From Blastocystis hominis (lineage: Eukaryota; Sar; Bigyra; Opalinata; Blastocystidae), in NCBI RefSeq assembly GCF_000151665.1, contig NW_013171868.1, positions 379,501 to 443,500 on the forward strand: DNA of 64,000 nucleotides, written 5' to 3'. The notes beneath the pieces were generated by a model. That model saw only the letters and a list, made by a program, of their open reading frames with translations. It made no database searches and was not told where the DNA came from. Both the position numbers and the translations under genes were made by a program. Shown here in pieces: positions 43,349 to 54,879 of the stretch. Each line of letters starts with the position of its first letter. Position 1 is the first letter of the stretch.

Positions 43349-46300
43349 ATGGACAAGTCTCTGCCTGTAGCCCCTAAGAAATATCGATTCGGAATTTGTG
43401 CTATGAGAAAGAAAGTACTTGACGAAAATGGTTCATAACGTTTAGGTAGAAGCATCGCCGATGAAGATGCTCATGGAGAGAATCCGCCCTTTTGTCGAAA
43501 TCGTGATTTTTGAAGAAGAAACTATTCTTCATGCTCCGATCGAGGAATGGCCCATTGTAGATGTTCTTATGGGTTGGTACTCGGACGGTACCTTATTGCA
43601 AGCGTGTTATAATATAGGTTATCCTTTGGACAAGGCAATCTCATATGTGGAGCTCCGAAAGCCGTATTCCCTCAACGACTTGTCAATGCAGAAAATATCC
43701 TGTGGTAATAATAATAATAATAATAATGATAATATCTTTTGGTTCCTTTATTGAACTTGTTCTTTGATCGTCGAACGATTCACAAGATGCTCAAGGATAA
43801 TGTACCAATAACGTAATATGTCTCACCTACCAGGGAATCAAAGTTCCTGACTATTTGATTGTGGAGCGCGATGAGAATGGAGTGGTTCAAGGAGATTTTG
43901 AAGAGCATGAGGAATACATTATGCTCAACGGTACGATCGTTTTGCTCTTTCCCTTATTAGCTAGGTGTCAAATTAGAAAAGCCTTTTGTGGAAAAACCAG
44001 TCGATGCAGAGGACCATCGAGTTCGCATTTACTATTCTCGCGTTGATGGAGGTGGAATGAAGGAACTGTTCCGCAAACACAGCAATCAGAGTAGTCAGTA
44101 CTATCCAGACCACTCGCATATTCGCACAGATGGGTCTTACATTTATGAACGCTTTCTCCAAACCGAGGGAACAGACGTGAAAGTGTACTCGGTGGGCGTT
44201 TCGTACGTCCATGCCGAGGCGAGAAAGTCGCCGACCGTGGATGGCCGCGTGGATCGGGATGAGAACGGAAAGGAGGTTCGATATCCTATTTTGCTGACGT
44301 ACGATGAAAAGCAGATTTGTCGAAAGATCGCTACAATATTTAAGCAAACGATCTGTGGGTTTGATTTGTTGCGTGACCGTGGTACTTCGTACATTTGCGA
44401 TGTGAACGGAGTCAGCTTTGTAAAGAAGAACGCCAAGTTTTGGAACGATGCTGCCCATTTGATCATGCTGATCGTTTATAAAAACTTGTGTCCCGAAATC
44501 CTGCGAGTAAGGACAAGGCATATTAATGGTTAATGGAGTAGAAAGTGGATACGGAGGAGCTTGAGATGTCAACGCGAGAAAGACAACAGTTGGAAGATGA
44601 ATATAAAAGAACTCCTGTGCCTTGCGAAGATCGTGAAACGTTGCGTGCTGTGATTTGTGTTTGTCGTCATGGCGATCGGTACTTATTGATATCTACGGGA
44701 TGGTAACCTTTGTAGAACTCCTAAGCAGAAATTGAAGTTTAAGGTTTCAACCAAGTCATTGCTTGAAAAGCTTCAACAGTCCTAATTTTGCACCCGTGCT
44801 GATCTGTAGTTTATTTAAGGACCATCGAAAAGAGGTGAAAGTGAAAGAAGCCATGCAGATGAATTACATTGTCTCGGTCGTGAGGGACCAGATTCACGAA
44901 ATGGAGTCTGTTCCGTGTACTTACGATTCGGATATGAGCGATGCTCAGTCCTCGGAGATGAGAGAAAAGAATAAGGACATTGTGCTGAAGAACAAGCTGC
45001 TCCAGCTCGTGGCTGTTTTGCAGCAAGGCGGACAGTTCCGAGGATTTAACAGAAAGATCCAGCTCCGTCCTTTGCAGTGGAAAGAAGCGCCCCAAGTGAT
45101 AGACGCAGAGCAGAACGACGACAATTCGGATGCTGGAAACGATGACAATGCGTTCGCTCCACCCAACGAGCTGCGCACAAGCCTTGACGATCTTGGTTTG
45201 CCGAATAGTAAGATTATTTCTCTCTACATTAGGATTAGAGAAGAAAGGGGCTGCGGCAGGGTCCCAAGAAGCGGAACAATCGGAACGCAAAAATTCTTTT
45301 AGCAATTGTATGGAGGGGGAAGAAGATTCGAAAGAGTCTCATGGACTATCTTCGATGAATCCTTGCTTCGAGTTAAAGGAAGGAGTTCAACGAGTAGGTG
45401 ATTTGGATGACGGGATCAAAACGTATAGACGATCGAAAAGCAAGACAAGAAGGATCCGAGTCTTCCCAATATTCCGATCGCTTCATCTCCTTCTGTCGAA
45501 GATTTGTCAAGCAAAAGCAAGAAGATGAGTAATGCTTCGGGATTGGAGTGAAGTCTAGTCGTGACGGAGGCTTTATTCATCGTAAAGTGGGGAGGCGTTC
45601 TGACCCAAACCGGCAGGAAGCAGGCGATTCATTTAGGGGAAATGTTCCGTCGCCAAGTGTATGGAGGGGATGCCTTCTTCTTGCGATTGCACAATACCTA
45701 CCGGCATGATATGAAAATCTACTCCTCCGAAGAAGGCCGCGTTCGCACCACAGCCGCTGCCTTTGCGAAGGGGTGTTTGGATGTGGAGGGCGAGCACTTG
45801 ACTCCGATTATGGTGAGCATGGTTCACTGCCATCGCCAGGCAGATTACATGCTGGACAATACGAGCAAGGCGATGGAAATGCTGAAGAACGTGAAGGCAC
45901 GGCTGTACTCGACACTAATCGAAGAGGGAGACATGACAGAAGAACGAATCCATCGGCTTTGTCCCTCTGGAAATCAAAGTGTGATCAATGCACTGCACCA
46001 AGTGGGAAATGCTCGCAAGTATCTTGAGAGCATGTGAGAGTCGAAGGGCTGTGTAACCGATAGATACAGCGACATCAAAACCCTCACGCATTCTCTGTTT
46101 ACGTACGGAAGAACGGCGGAGGGAAAGGCTGCGATGGGCTACGAAATGGAGACGGTGAATCTGGCGCTCGGCCGATGGGTCAAGCTGCAAAAGGATTTCT
46201 TCGATATCCGCACGCAAAAGTTTGATTTGAGCAAGGCAGGCGTTGTTCTTGGTTTGGTTAGATTACAGATCCCGACGTTGTATGATTGCATCAAGTTTGA

Positions 46301-46984
46301 TTGCATCCACAACGCAGGACTCCCGCTGAAGAGTCGCGATGAATTGTTTATGAAGAGCAAGGTTCTGGCGGACATTATCGTCCCCCAGGAGTACGGTATG
46401 TATACTTGGGAAAAGATGCTGATTGGACGGAATATCGTGAAGAATTTACTAATCAAGATCGATGTGGTAAGGGAGCGAAAAGAGCTTCATTACGCGTAGG
46501 ATCTGCGAATCTCTGCGTTTGGTCCTTGCAGCAAGTTTATCGAGAAGTCCGACCACCTGCAGGAAGTGAGCAGCTATAAGGCGGACGAGCGATACACCGA
46601 GGAGAGTTCCGGACACAGTCGAACTGTGTACACGCGTATGTACTTCACCTCGGAATCCCACATTCACGGCATTCTCAACGTGCTGCGGTATGGAAGCTCG
46701 TCGACCGGTCAGCGAGCAGTCACCGACGCTGGACTGGCGGCTCTGGATGAAGTGACGGAATATGATTATTTGAGCCATATTCTTCTTCGCATGTACGAAA
46801 ACACGAGCTACGATCTCACCGATCCCAAGCGATTCCGAGTGGAGCTTTCGTTCTCTCCGGGATGTGTGATTGTTGGCTTTTGCTGATGCCTTCATTGTTG
46901 TAGGATGGAAAGGAGCACTTTGGAGAAGACCCAGAATGCAAGCCTGCCATCATTCTCCATGATCATTTAACTTGTTTGTGCTGA
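43349..46984 (+). CDS. PPIP5K: diphosphoinositol-pentakisphosphate kinase (VIP1/PPIP5K)
   Basis: Makes inositol pyrophosphates (1-InsP7, InsP8). The start ATG at 43349 begins MDKSLPVAPKKYRFGICAM. The N-terminal RimK/ATP-grasp kinase shows PLDKAISYVELRKPYSLND, FVEKPVDAEDHRVRIYY, HSHIRTDGSYIYERFLQTEG, YSVGVSYVHAEARKSP and GTSYICDVNG. The histidine-phosphatase part has CRHGDRTPKQKLKFK (across a 37-bp intron), FIVKWGGVLTQTG, TYRHDMKIYSSEEGRVRTTAA, PTLYDCIKFD and RMYFTSESHIHGILNVLRYG. About 14 introns of 30-40 bp are removed; that at 46236-46268 seems to use a GC donor. A poly-AAT tract near 43706 breaks the frame in a way I could not resolve. The end is TGA at 46982-46984, or earlier (about 46967) if polyadenylation makes a stop. 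Confidence 0.9.
43705..43728 (+). repeat. AAT trinucleotide run inside VIP1
   Basis: About eight AAT units sit between the codons for NDLSMQ and those for FFDRRTIHKML of VIP1. The two sides are in different frames and no AG acceptor lies between them. Confidence 0.9.
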
Positions 46985-47181
46985 GTTTGGTTTCTTATGT
47001 GTAGTACAAGACCTGCAGAGTATTCTTAGCCATGTTTTGAATGACGAGGATCGGAAAGTGAAAGATTCCTTCCCCGACACGCTTCCTGAAGATCGTTCTC
47101 CTATTTGGATTGTTTTGTTGAAGAAAACAATAATAGAAACAACAGTAAAAGCAAACACACACGACTAAACTCATACCAGGG

Positions 47182-48045
47182 CTATTGCATACGTTGCCTC
47201 TTTTCACTTTCACGTCGAATACGCTCTCGTTCACGTTGAGCGCGTTCCTTTTCGAATTGACGCTCATCGACACGCCGCAAGAATTCCTGCTTTTCGATGT
47301 ATCCATCCTTCTTTGCTTTTTCCACCTCCTCCTTGATTCCCTCTTTATCTTTGTATTTGTCCCAATCGTATGATGATTTATCGATTGTCGTCATCGATTT
47401 CTTCGACTCAACAGACTTTACAAGTGTGTCCAGTTCTTGAGAAGTAGAGCCGCTTCCAGTTATTCTATGTGATACACAAAATTCATGAGATACTCAATCT
47501 TTTCTCCTGCAAACTTGACTATGTGCTTTGTGCTTTGCTTGGACTGTTCTTCACGAACAGACTTTACCGCATCCCTCACAGACTGAAGGAAATCTTCGTT
47601 TGAAAGGTCCACTTTAGATCCATTAATAGTACATTGGGACTCACCATTCTGCTTTGACAGATTCTGGAAATACGAATACCCATCTTTTTGCTCTGTGATC
47701 ATATCCATAAAACCCTACATCTAAATAATCATTCAAAACAAGACATAGCTGAGTTTTGGTTTACTTCGGATTATTTCTTCATCTTTCTCTTTTTCTCGCT
47801 CCAGCTCTGCAAATATTTGTTGTGCCTTTCGCTTGAGTAGAGCATCGACATCATCGAGTTCTGTCTGTTGGTCCTGATTTCCCCCTTTGCCACTTCTCGT
47901 TGTGACAAACAGTCCGTCATCGGTAACAGGAACTTCTGTTGATCACTTGAGACACTTAAACAAAACCGGGCTCAAAATCGTCATCTTCTTCATCCGAACT
48001 GAGAAGAGGTTCTTCTGGATTGAGTACTGTATGGGATACACTCAT
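47182..48045 (-). CDS. CFDP1: Bucentaur/SWC5/CFDP1-family protein (BCNT-C domain)
   Basis: Subunit of the SWR1/SRCAP chromatin remodeller, which deposits histone H2A.Z. The start ATG at 48043-48045 gives an acidic N-terminus (LLSSDEEDDDFEPEV) typical of SWC5. The middle is helical (LLKRKAQQIFAELEREKEKD). The C-terminal BCNT-C domain is clear: MTTIDKSSYDWDKYKDKEG, KKDGYIEKQEFLRRVDERQFE. Introns lie near 47464-47492, 47712-47755 and 47953-47983; the join at 47712 does not give a clean frame and is uncertain. The stop is TAG at 47182-47184. Head to head with EFR3, with 82 bp between start codons. Confidence 0.85.
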
Positions 48046-48127
48046 CAACAAATCGAAATTAAAAAACTGTAAAAACCGCGATAGTTCTGTTTTTCAAAGT
48101 TTTCATATTAATTGTATTTAATCAGTA

Positions 48128-51100
48128 ATGAATGCATGTATAAGCATTTTATCATGCAAGTACTGCAGGCCTCTTCCCTGGAAGAAATGTCTCAAGAACT
48201 TGTACCCCTCTCAATCAACTGGCTATGACGACACTGTCGAGGCGCAGAATGCAGAGGAATTGGCAAAACACGCGCTGCGAAACAACAAATTGTTTGTACC
48301 CATTTCAAAGTACTATTGGGAATTGGATTAAGAGCAGAGCATTGGAAAAGAACATTTCGCGCGATTTGCATAAGAAGAGATACGGGTATGTACAAAAGGT
48401 AGAATATGATCGTAGCTATGTTTCAATTTCTATTAACGCATTCATTACACTCATTGATATGTGTCATGACAACTTGAGTCGTTTTGAAACTTTTGTATAC
48501 CGCGTGGTACTCCTTTCGCAATGAGTTTCATGTAGTTGGAGGAGTGTCTAAATGAATCGCATGTTCAGACGAGGATTTGTGCCATGAATCTCGTAAGTTT
48601 TCTGGAATTCTGCGAGGAATAGTTTATAAAGGTTTGTCAGTGCAAAGATCAAAACGACGACTCGACAAATGGAAAGTATTTTGATCTTCTAGATTCTATT
48701 CTTGCTGACTGTGAAGTTGAGCTAGACACTCCCCTAGAAACGCTTCACCTTCACGACACGGCTATATCGGTTCTCTATCAGTTAGTGTTGATCTGTCCCT
48801 TGGCATCGCTAACTTCTATCATTCCGAAGCTCGTCCCCGTGTTAGTTGACGTAATTCGTCTGAACGAAACTTCTGAGTTCGTCTTGAGTCTGTTGGGTGA
48901 ATGCATAGGGAAGAAGCGAAGTACATAAAGAGCATGAAAACCAATGCGTTCGTTCCATTGATAGACGTTTCAATGCATAGAAGTCGCTGCTTGTCCAGCA
49001 TTTACCAGACAACGAACGTGATTACGCTCTCCGCTCTGCTAACGCCCTTGTTCCGCAAGTTGGATAGCTATGGATGGCATCCATTATCCTTCTCTCATGA
49101 CGTGATGCACACGCTGACAGGAAACAAGGTGGTCTGCAAAGCGATTGGCTGATGTGTAGAACAAAGATGCGATCGTGAAGCCGATCTATCTTCACATTAT
49201 CTCACACATCGGAGATTTGATTCCTGGTCTATTTTCCAGTGAAGACTTTTCAGGTAGAGTGCGTTGGTGTGAAGGATCATCGGAAGGAAACGATTCTATT
49301 TCTGTGATGAATTCCGAATCAGAAGCGGAGTTGCAGAGCAAGAACGGCGATTCTGCTGTTCACGAGGTCGAAATGGCAGATTTCAGAATGAAGCCCTGCC
49401 TGTTTGCTGTGATTCGATGTATTTTATATGTACGGTTGATCGCTTGTTTGTCTTATCGTGCAGTGTGTCGAATCCCAGCTGCAAGAGGCTCGATCGATTT
49501 CTTTGAATCACGAGCAAAAAGTGACGGATGACTTGCTAATTCTGCTTCAGTATTTGCTGCAGCAAGCTTTGAAATACGGCGTGCCCTTGCCGATTTCCAC
49601 CACCACCGAGGAGCCAATCGATCCACTGCAGTACCTGCATGTGGACGATGAGAAAGCCATCGGGGAGATTCTTACTCAGACGATCAGTGCCTGCAAGCAT
49701 TGCTTGCTCGTTATGGCGCGTGCTGTGGATCCAGATAGTCCGTTCTACGATATCTTGGAAAGTGTCATTTATCTGCAGGAAGATTCAGAAGATTTGATAA
49801 AGAAGGAATTGCTTTTATTTGCTTTTGATGTGGTGAACGTCCGCTATCTCCCGCCGCGCATTTCCATCCCATCCACTCTCTCGATGGTTCTGCTTTCAGG
49901 TCTTCTCACTCCACAAGACGATGTATTATCTAGCATGCAGTGGGTGATTGCTATAGTTGCGTTTGTTGTGGTATCGCCTTCTCGATCGCCTTCTGCACTC
50001 TCAGGAGAACGAAGTGGTAATGCACTCTTCCTGTTTCCCATCATCATCTAGTCGGAAATTCGTTGTCGCGTAATTTGCAAGAACTCGTTTGCTCCGACTC
50101 TTTTACAATCCATCTTTTTGCCTTCTAACACCTCGGAGCACTATGATTCGATTCAAACGTTCATTTCGACTCTTCTTCATGGAGATACGCAATCTGTTTT
50201 GGAGGTGATCGTTCCCTCTCTCTTCCATGCTCAAACGGTCACTGTGCAAAAGCTCGATATTAGTGGAACAGCGGAGCCGTTGTTGCAGTACATCAACTCC
50301 GTAACGGCTCTCAACTCGTCACAAGCATTCGCCAAACTCTCCACGGTGCTTCCGATCCCCACGAACAATTTGTTCATGGTTTCGGATGCACTGGATACGG
50401 TCGTGTCCGAGGAGGAAGAGGATGAAGACGTGAGCGATGCTCTGCCGCCCGAGGAATCGGAGGCGACTGTGGAGATTCCGCTGACACAACTTGAAATAGC
50501 AAAGCATGACGAAGAGTTGAAGGTTCCTGATGAGTCGAACTCGGAGAGTCTGGAGGTCATTCCGGTCGATAAAGAAAGTGAATCGGTCGATGAGTATCGG
50601 TTGTTGCGTCCTTCAGGCCAATTGGCGTATTTGTTTGCCATCCAACTCGGGATTCTCCAAGAAATCGGCAAGGCTGTGCGTTCTGAAGACTTGCTAGCCT
50701 ATGAGCATTCTGTAGTTACCAGTTTAGCTCTGTCATTCTAGATCCATGTGTATCGCCTTCAGTATCAGTGGCCGAATACTCCCCAGCTCGCCGAATCCAT
50801 CGAGCCTATCGAAAGCAACAGCTGCGATGGCTTGCTGGCATTGATCCACAAAGAAACCGTTATTCAGCTAGTTCTACGATCTCCCTATTTGCTATCGTCG
50901 CAAGGTTTCATTCTTTGTACCGTTATAACGATTAGTTCCCAGCGACTTCGCAGATCTGCTTCGAAAGCCGTTCACAGAAGAGGAGTTGGAGCTAGAGAAG
51001 GTGCAAGATGCTATACCTCGGCTTTCGCATCGATTGAGTTATGTGAGCAATGGAAGCGAGATGAGCTTCCGAAATAGCGTGAAAGAGAGCGACTCGGAGT

Positions 51101-51327
51101 TTGGAGAACCCAAGACGGATGAGGCTGGATCTGAAATGATATCTGGGTCCCAGTATTTGTGCGAACACCCGGAGATCCAGTTCGAGGAAATGATGAATCA
51201 AGTGAAGAGTATGCAAGAGACCAAATTAGAAACCCAGATAGGACTGCACCCAAGTGCTAAGTGTATTGAGATGAATCCCGGTAAATTAAACACTGTAGTA
51301 TCGTTAATTTTGTGCCTTGTTTGTTAA
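48128..51327 (+). CDS. EFR3: EFR3-like plasma-membrane scaffold protein
   Basis: In yeast and animals EFR3 is a palmitoylated armadillo/HEAT protein that anchors phosphatidylinositol 4-kinase III-alpha at the plasma membrane. The N-terminus here (MNACISILSCKYCRPLPWKK) has the cluster of cysteines expected for lipid attachment, followed by LKNLYPSQ and ALEKNISRDLHKKRYGYV, which matches the EFR3 start. HEAT-like helices follow (THSLHSLICVM, LEECLNESHVQTRICAMNL). The later 700 residues are helical with acidic linkers and are less conserved. Many introns of about 30 bp are needed; not all were placed. The frame ends TAA at 51325-51327 within the TGTTTGTT motif, but polyadenylation at T 51313 would give a stop six residues earlier. 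Confidence 0.7.
51318..51325 (+). terminator. TGTTTGTT 3'-end motif of EFR3; probable polyadenylation-made stop
   Basis: Preceded by four bases (GCCT) and a T at 51313 that is codon position 1. Cleavage after this T would create TAA. The only genomic stop in frame overlaps the motif itself. Confidence 0.6.
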
Positions 51328-51347
51328 ATGAGTTTTCTTTGCCAAGA

Positions 51348-54102
51348 ATGATGGATCTTCTTCTTCTCATTGGTGTGTTATTTACGTTGTTCCACTATCA
51401 TTTTTTTCACTTTTAGTGCGTGTTTCGGCTTTGAAAGCAATTTCTTGTTTTGGATGATAACATTAAATAATCAAATAGGAACAATACCATTCGTAATATT
51501 TCTTCTGAAGTTGGAGTTACAGGACCCGATGTTGTTTCTTTGGAAGATTTTCCGTATTTCATTTAACTTCCCTGGTCTCATTGAGTGTAGATTTGGGTTT
51601 GAAGTGAACAATACTGTGCGTGTAAACTCATCAGTTCCTTTTGACCCCGTTTTCTATTCTGTTTCACTCTTTTGTGTTTGAAGAATGTAGATTTCTACAA
51701 CTCTCTTTCTTCATCAACTGGAGAAAGGTGCTCGGGGTGTTATCTGGGATAATCGCGACCTTGTTGACAAGCGTGGTGTGCAACTGTCGTTGATTCAATC
51801 TCCTTCCAACAGCCAGTTCGGTTCGCACGCTGCTTTTACTTCTAGGCTTCTGGAAGTGTATTATTATAACACACAGCACAGGATGCAATACTTCCAGAGC
51901 AAGCCCATTTCTATACTGAATTCTTGGTCTCATATATTATTTAGAGTCTCTAGAATTGCCGACAAGCCTTCGCTTTCTCTCATAGAAGTGTATCTGAATG
52001 GAAAGCAACTCATTTCTCGAGAAGCTGAGCGGCGATCTCGCGTACTTCTTATCTTGAATATGAATGGTTACTTGTAGAGCAAAGCCTGCCTGCTCGTTGG
52101 GTCCGGCACAGATGGTCGTGATTATATCTCGGCTGCTTTTGGCTCTCTGCTTTTTTACTCACTCCCTCTTTTCCCAGAGAATGATTGGACGGTTCGATCG
52201 CAACTCTCCTTGCAATCGGCTCAGATTCTCATGAACGAAGAGTTTCAGCTTCGCATGGTCATTCTCCCTACTCAAACCGAACTGAAATTGATCAAACCGC
52301 ACGAGATTGTTACTTTGAATCTCGAGCCAACACACATTTCTACTTACACGCTGAAACGAATTGTTGTACCTTCCAATACAAGTAGTCGTACAACAGTTTC
52401 AAATGGTTCTTCGTTCACCCAGACGACTGCGTATTCGATCTTATCTGTTCCACGCTATCCGCAGCCTTCCCTCCCTCTCTCTGAGTGTACATCTGTGGAA
52501 TCCATGGAATTGTTCCTGCAGCAAGCACCGCACGCGGAAATGATTGAAGGCACTTATCATTACACGATTCCGTCGCATCTGCGCCAAGAGTGGGAATCCT
52601 TATTTGACTCCAGGGCTGCAATGGTAAAGAAAAGCATGCAATTTGTTTGGGAAAACTATCGACGTCATGCGTGGGGCTTTGACGAACTGCGTCCAGTCTC
52701 TGGAACTGGACGGAATAACTGGGGAGGCGTCGGAATGACGTTGGTGGACAGTTTGGATACGCTGTGGGTTATGGATATGAAGGAAGAATTCGATGAAGCT
52801 GTGCAGTGGGTTGACCAGAATCTACACTTTAATCAGGACTTCAATATCTCGGTTTTTGAATTCACAATTCGCGTTGTGGGAGGACTTCTCTCTGGCTATT
52901 ATTTGAGCCAGGATGAGCGACTGAAACAAAAGGCGATTGAAGCTGGAGATGTGGTTCTTGCCTCATTTAATAAGGGCGTGTTTCCCCATGTATTTTTTTG
53001 TCATAAAGAAGAGTAATAGTATAGACCCAAATCAATCTGGCAACTCGAATTCCTTTTACCAAGGAAGACAAAACGACTCTTGCCGAGTTTGGAACGTTGA
53101 CCCTGGAATTGAGGTATGTATTCTATTCAAAATCGATGAAGCAAAGAGAATTGAGTGCTGTAACGGGCAATCCCAAGTATGCGCATCTGATCAATCAAAT
53201 CTATGAGGCTTTGGATAAAAACACACGAAACCATGGATTGCTTCCCGAAATCATATCCTAAACGATGTGTCTAGCTCGTTTTGTCTTTCCTTTATTATTT
53301 ACTTTTCGCGTGTGAGTGGTGCTGCACTAAACACGCATTACACTATTTCTGGGTGCTCGGACAGCTATTACGAATATCTGCTAAAAGGTTGGATCCAGTC
53401 GGGAAAGAAGGATCAACAGCTTCGATTCCACTACAATGAGGCGATCGAGGGAGTAAATCAGCTATTGCTTATGCGGAACAAACGAAGTGGATGGCAATTC
53501 TTGGGAGAGCTGCTGAAGAAGCGAGCTATTCACTCGATGCAAACCCTAACTTGCTTTGCGCCAGGAATGATGTTTTTGGACCTTTATCATTCCAACAGTC
53601 AATCGGCTTACCGGAAGCAGATGAATCAACGAAACGAGCGTGTTGCGCGGTCCGTCCTGTATACCTGCTTCATGATGTGCAACAGTACTACGTCTGGCCT
53701 TCCTCCGGAGTCTTGCTCCTTTAGCGAATTGAAAGGAATGACGATCAGCCAGCGATTGAAACACTACGCTCTTCGTCCTGAAATTATCGAGTCGTTTTTC
53801 TTGCTGAAGGAGGTTACTGGGGATCCGATCGCTCAGTAGGTGCTCTTAAATATTGTAGCTATTTGTGTAGGGAGTGGGGCTGGTTGTTTTACCAGGCCAT
53901 TGAAACACATTGCAAAGCACAGTTTGGATATGGGATGTATTCTGATGTACATGGTGATGGAATGGTCCAGGACTTTGCGGAAAGCTTTTTTACAGCGGAA
54001 ACGCTGAAATACTTGTATTTGCTGTTTTCGTCCAAGAAGATTGTGGATTTCGATAAGGAGGTGTTTACTACGGAGGCTCATATATTACCTATTCGGGGAT
54101 AA
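51348..54102 (+). CDS. GH47 alpha-1,2-mannosidase with long N-terminal extension
   Basis: The C-terminal part is a class I (GH47) mannosidase that trims Man9 glycans in the ER/Golgi or marks misfolded glycoproteins. Family blocks: WENYRRHAWGFDELRPVSGTG, GMTLVDSLDTLWVMDMKEEF, FEFTIRVVGGLLSGYYLS, LAEFGTLTLELRELSAVTGNPKYA (across a 33-bp intron), DSYYEYLLKGWIQSGKKD, CFAPGM, YALRPEIIESFF and TTEAHILPI. The acidic catalytic residues are kept. Stop TAA near 54100. Upstream, continuous frame reaches back to about 51780 with sequence I cannot assign (RGVIWDNRDLVDKRGVQLSL). A hydrophobic start (MMDLLLLI) lies at 51348. This extension of about 350 residues may be a luminal domain, or part of a separate gene. 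Confidence 0.8.
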
Positions 54103-54121
54103 TAATATATATATTTATTGG

Positions 54122-54129
54122 TGTTTGTT
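54122..54129 (+). terminator. TGTTTGTT 3'-end motif of the mannosidase gene
   Basis: Octamer about 20 bases after the stop and 50 bases before the next plus-strand start codon (54179). Confidence 0.6.
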
Positions 54130-54178
54130 AGAAGGAGTATTTTTTATTCTTTGTAAAGCCTTTACTGGTTTTGTCAGA

Positions 54179-54833
54179 ATGAGATCCAAAGAGAACGCTG
54201 GTGATAAAAAGGTCGATCCAACCACCATTTCGTTGCAGCGTTATCGTAATCCCTTTTTGTTCGCTTTGGTTACCTTTAGAACGGAAACGAAGACAAAAAT
54301 TCAATAAAAACTCTAATATCATTTCAAAATATCGCAAGCAAAAGGGAAAACTCTATGAAGAAGTCCATGACCAAGAATTCTCCTTATTTATAGGCTGGAA
54401 TTGTTGAAGATACGAAGAATGAGGCAACACTAGAAGAGAATAAAGGTAAATCCCTCCCATTCCCAAGTTATGGCTAGAGCTACCTTCCAATTTAAAAGAG
54501 AAGAAAAACGGAAAATGTAGGATTGAGTGAATGGTTTAATAGATAGCCAAGAAAACCAAATCGCCCAAGCCTGATCCCTTCTATCATTCAAAGCAAAAGG
54601 CAGACGGTAGGATGCTAAATCGCAAGTAGAATAATATTTATAGAATATAAGCGACATCAAGAGGAATTGGAGCGAGAAAAGAAGGAAAAGGAAGAGGCGC
54701 TGAAGCATGCACTCAAGAAGAGAAAAGTAACTGCCCATAAGATGCAAAAACGCACACAGCGAGGTCAACCGCTGATGAAATACCAAATTCCCAATCTACT
54801 CGAAAAAATCACTTCAAAGTTGGAAAAGGAATG
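54179..54833 (+). CDS. rRNA-processing protein FYV7/CCDC59-like
   Basis: Small basic nucleolar-type protein. Exons join across about five introns of 26-40 bp, such as the 31-bp one after KQKGKLYEE. The protein has KRRQKFNKNSNIISKYRKQKGK at its start, and the C-terminal Fyv7 block KMQKRTQRGQPLMKYQIPNLLEKI, ending TGA at 54831-54833. Fyv7 is required for pre-rRNA processing of the small subunit in yeast; CCDC59/TAP26 is the animal counterpart. The gene is convergent with the minus-strand RRM gene, whose stop lies 47 bp away. Confidence 0.7.
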
Positions 54834-54879
54834 AGTAAAACAAACAAATAAACAAATAAACAGCAAATAATGCCATATA

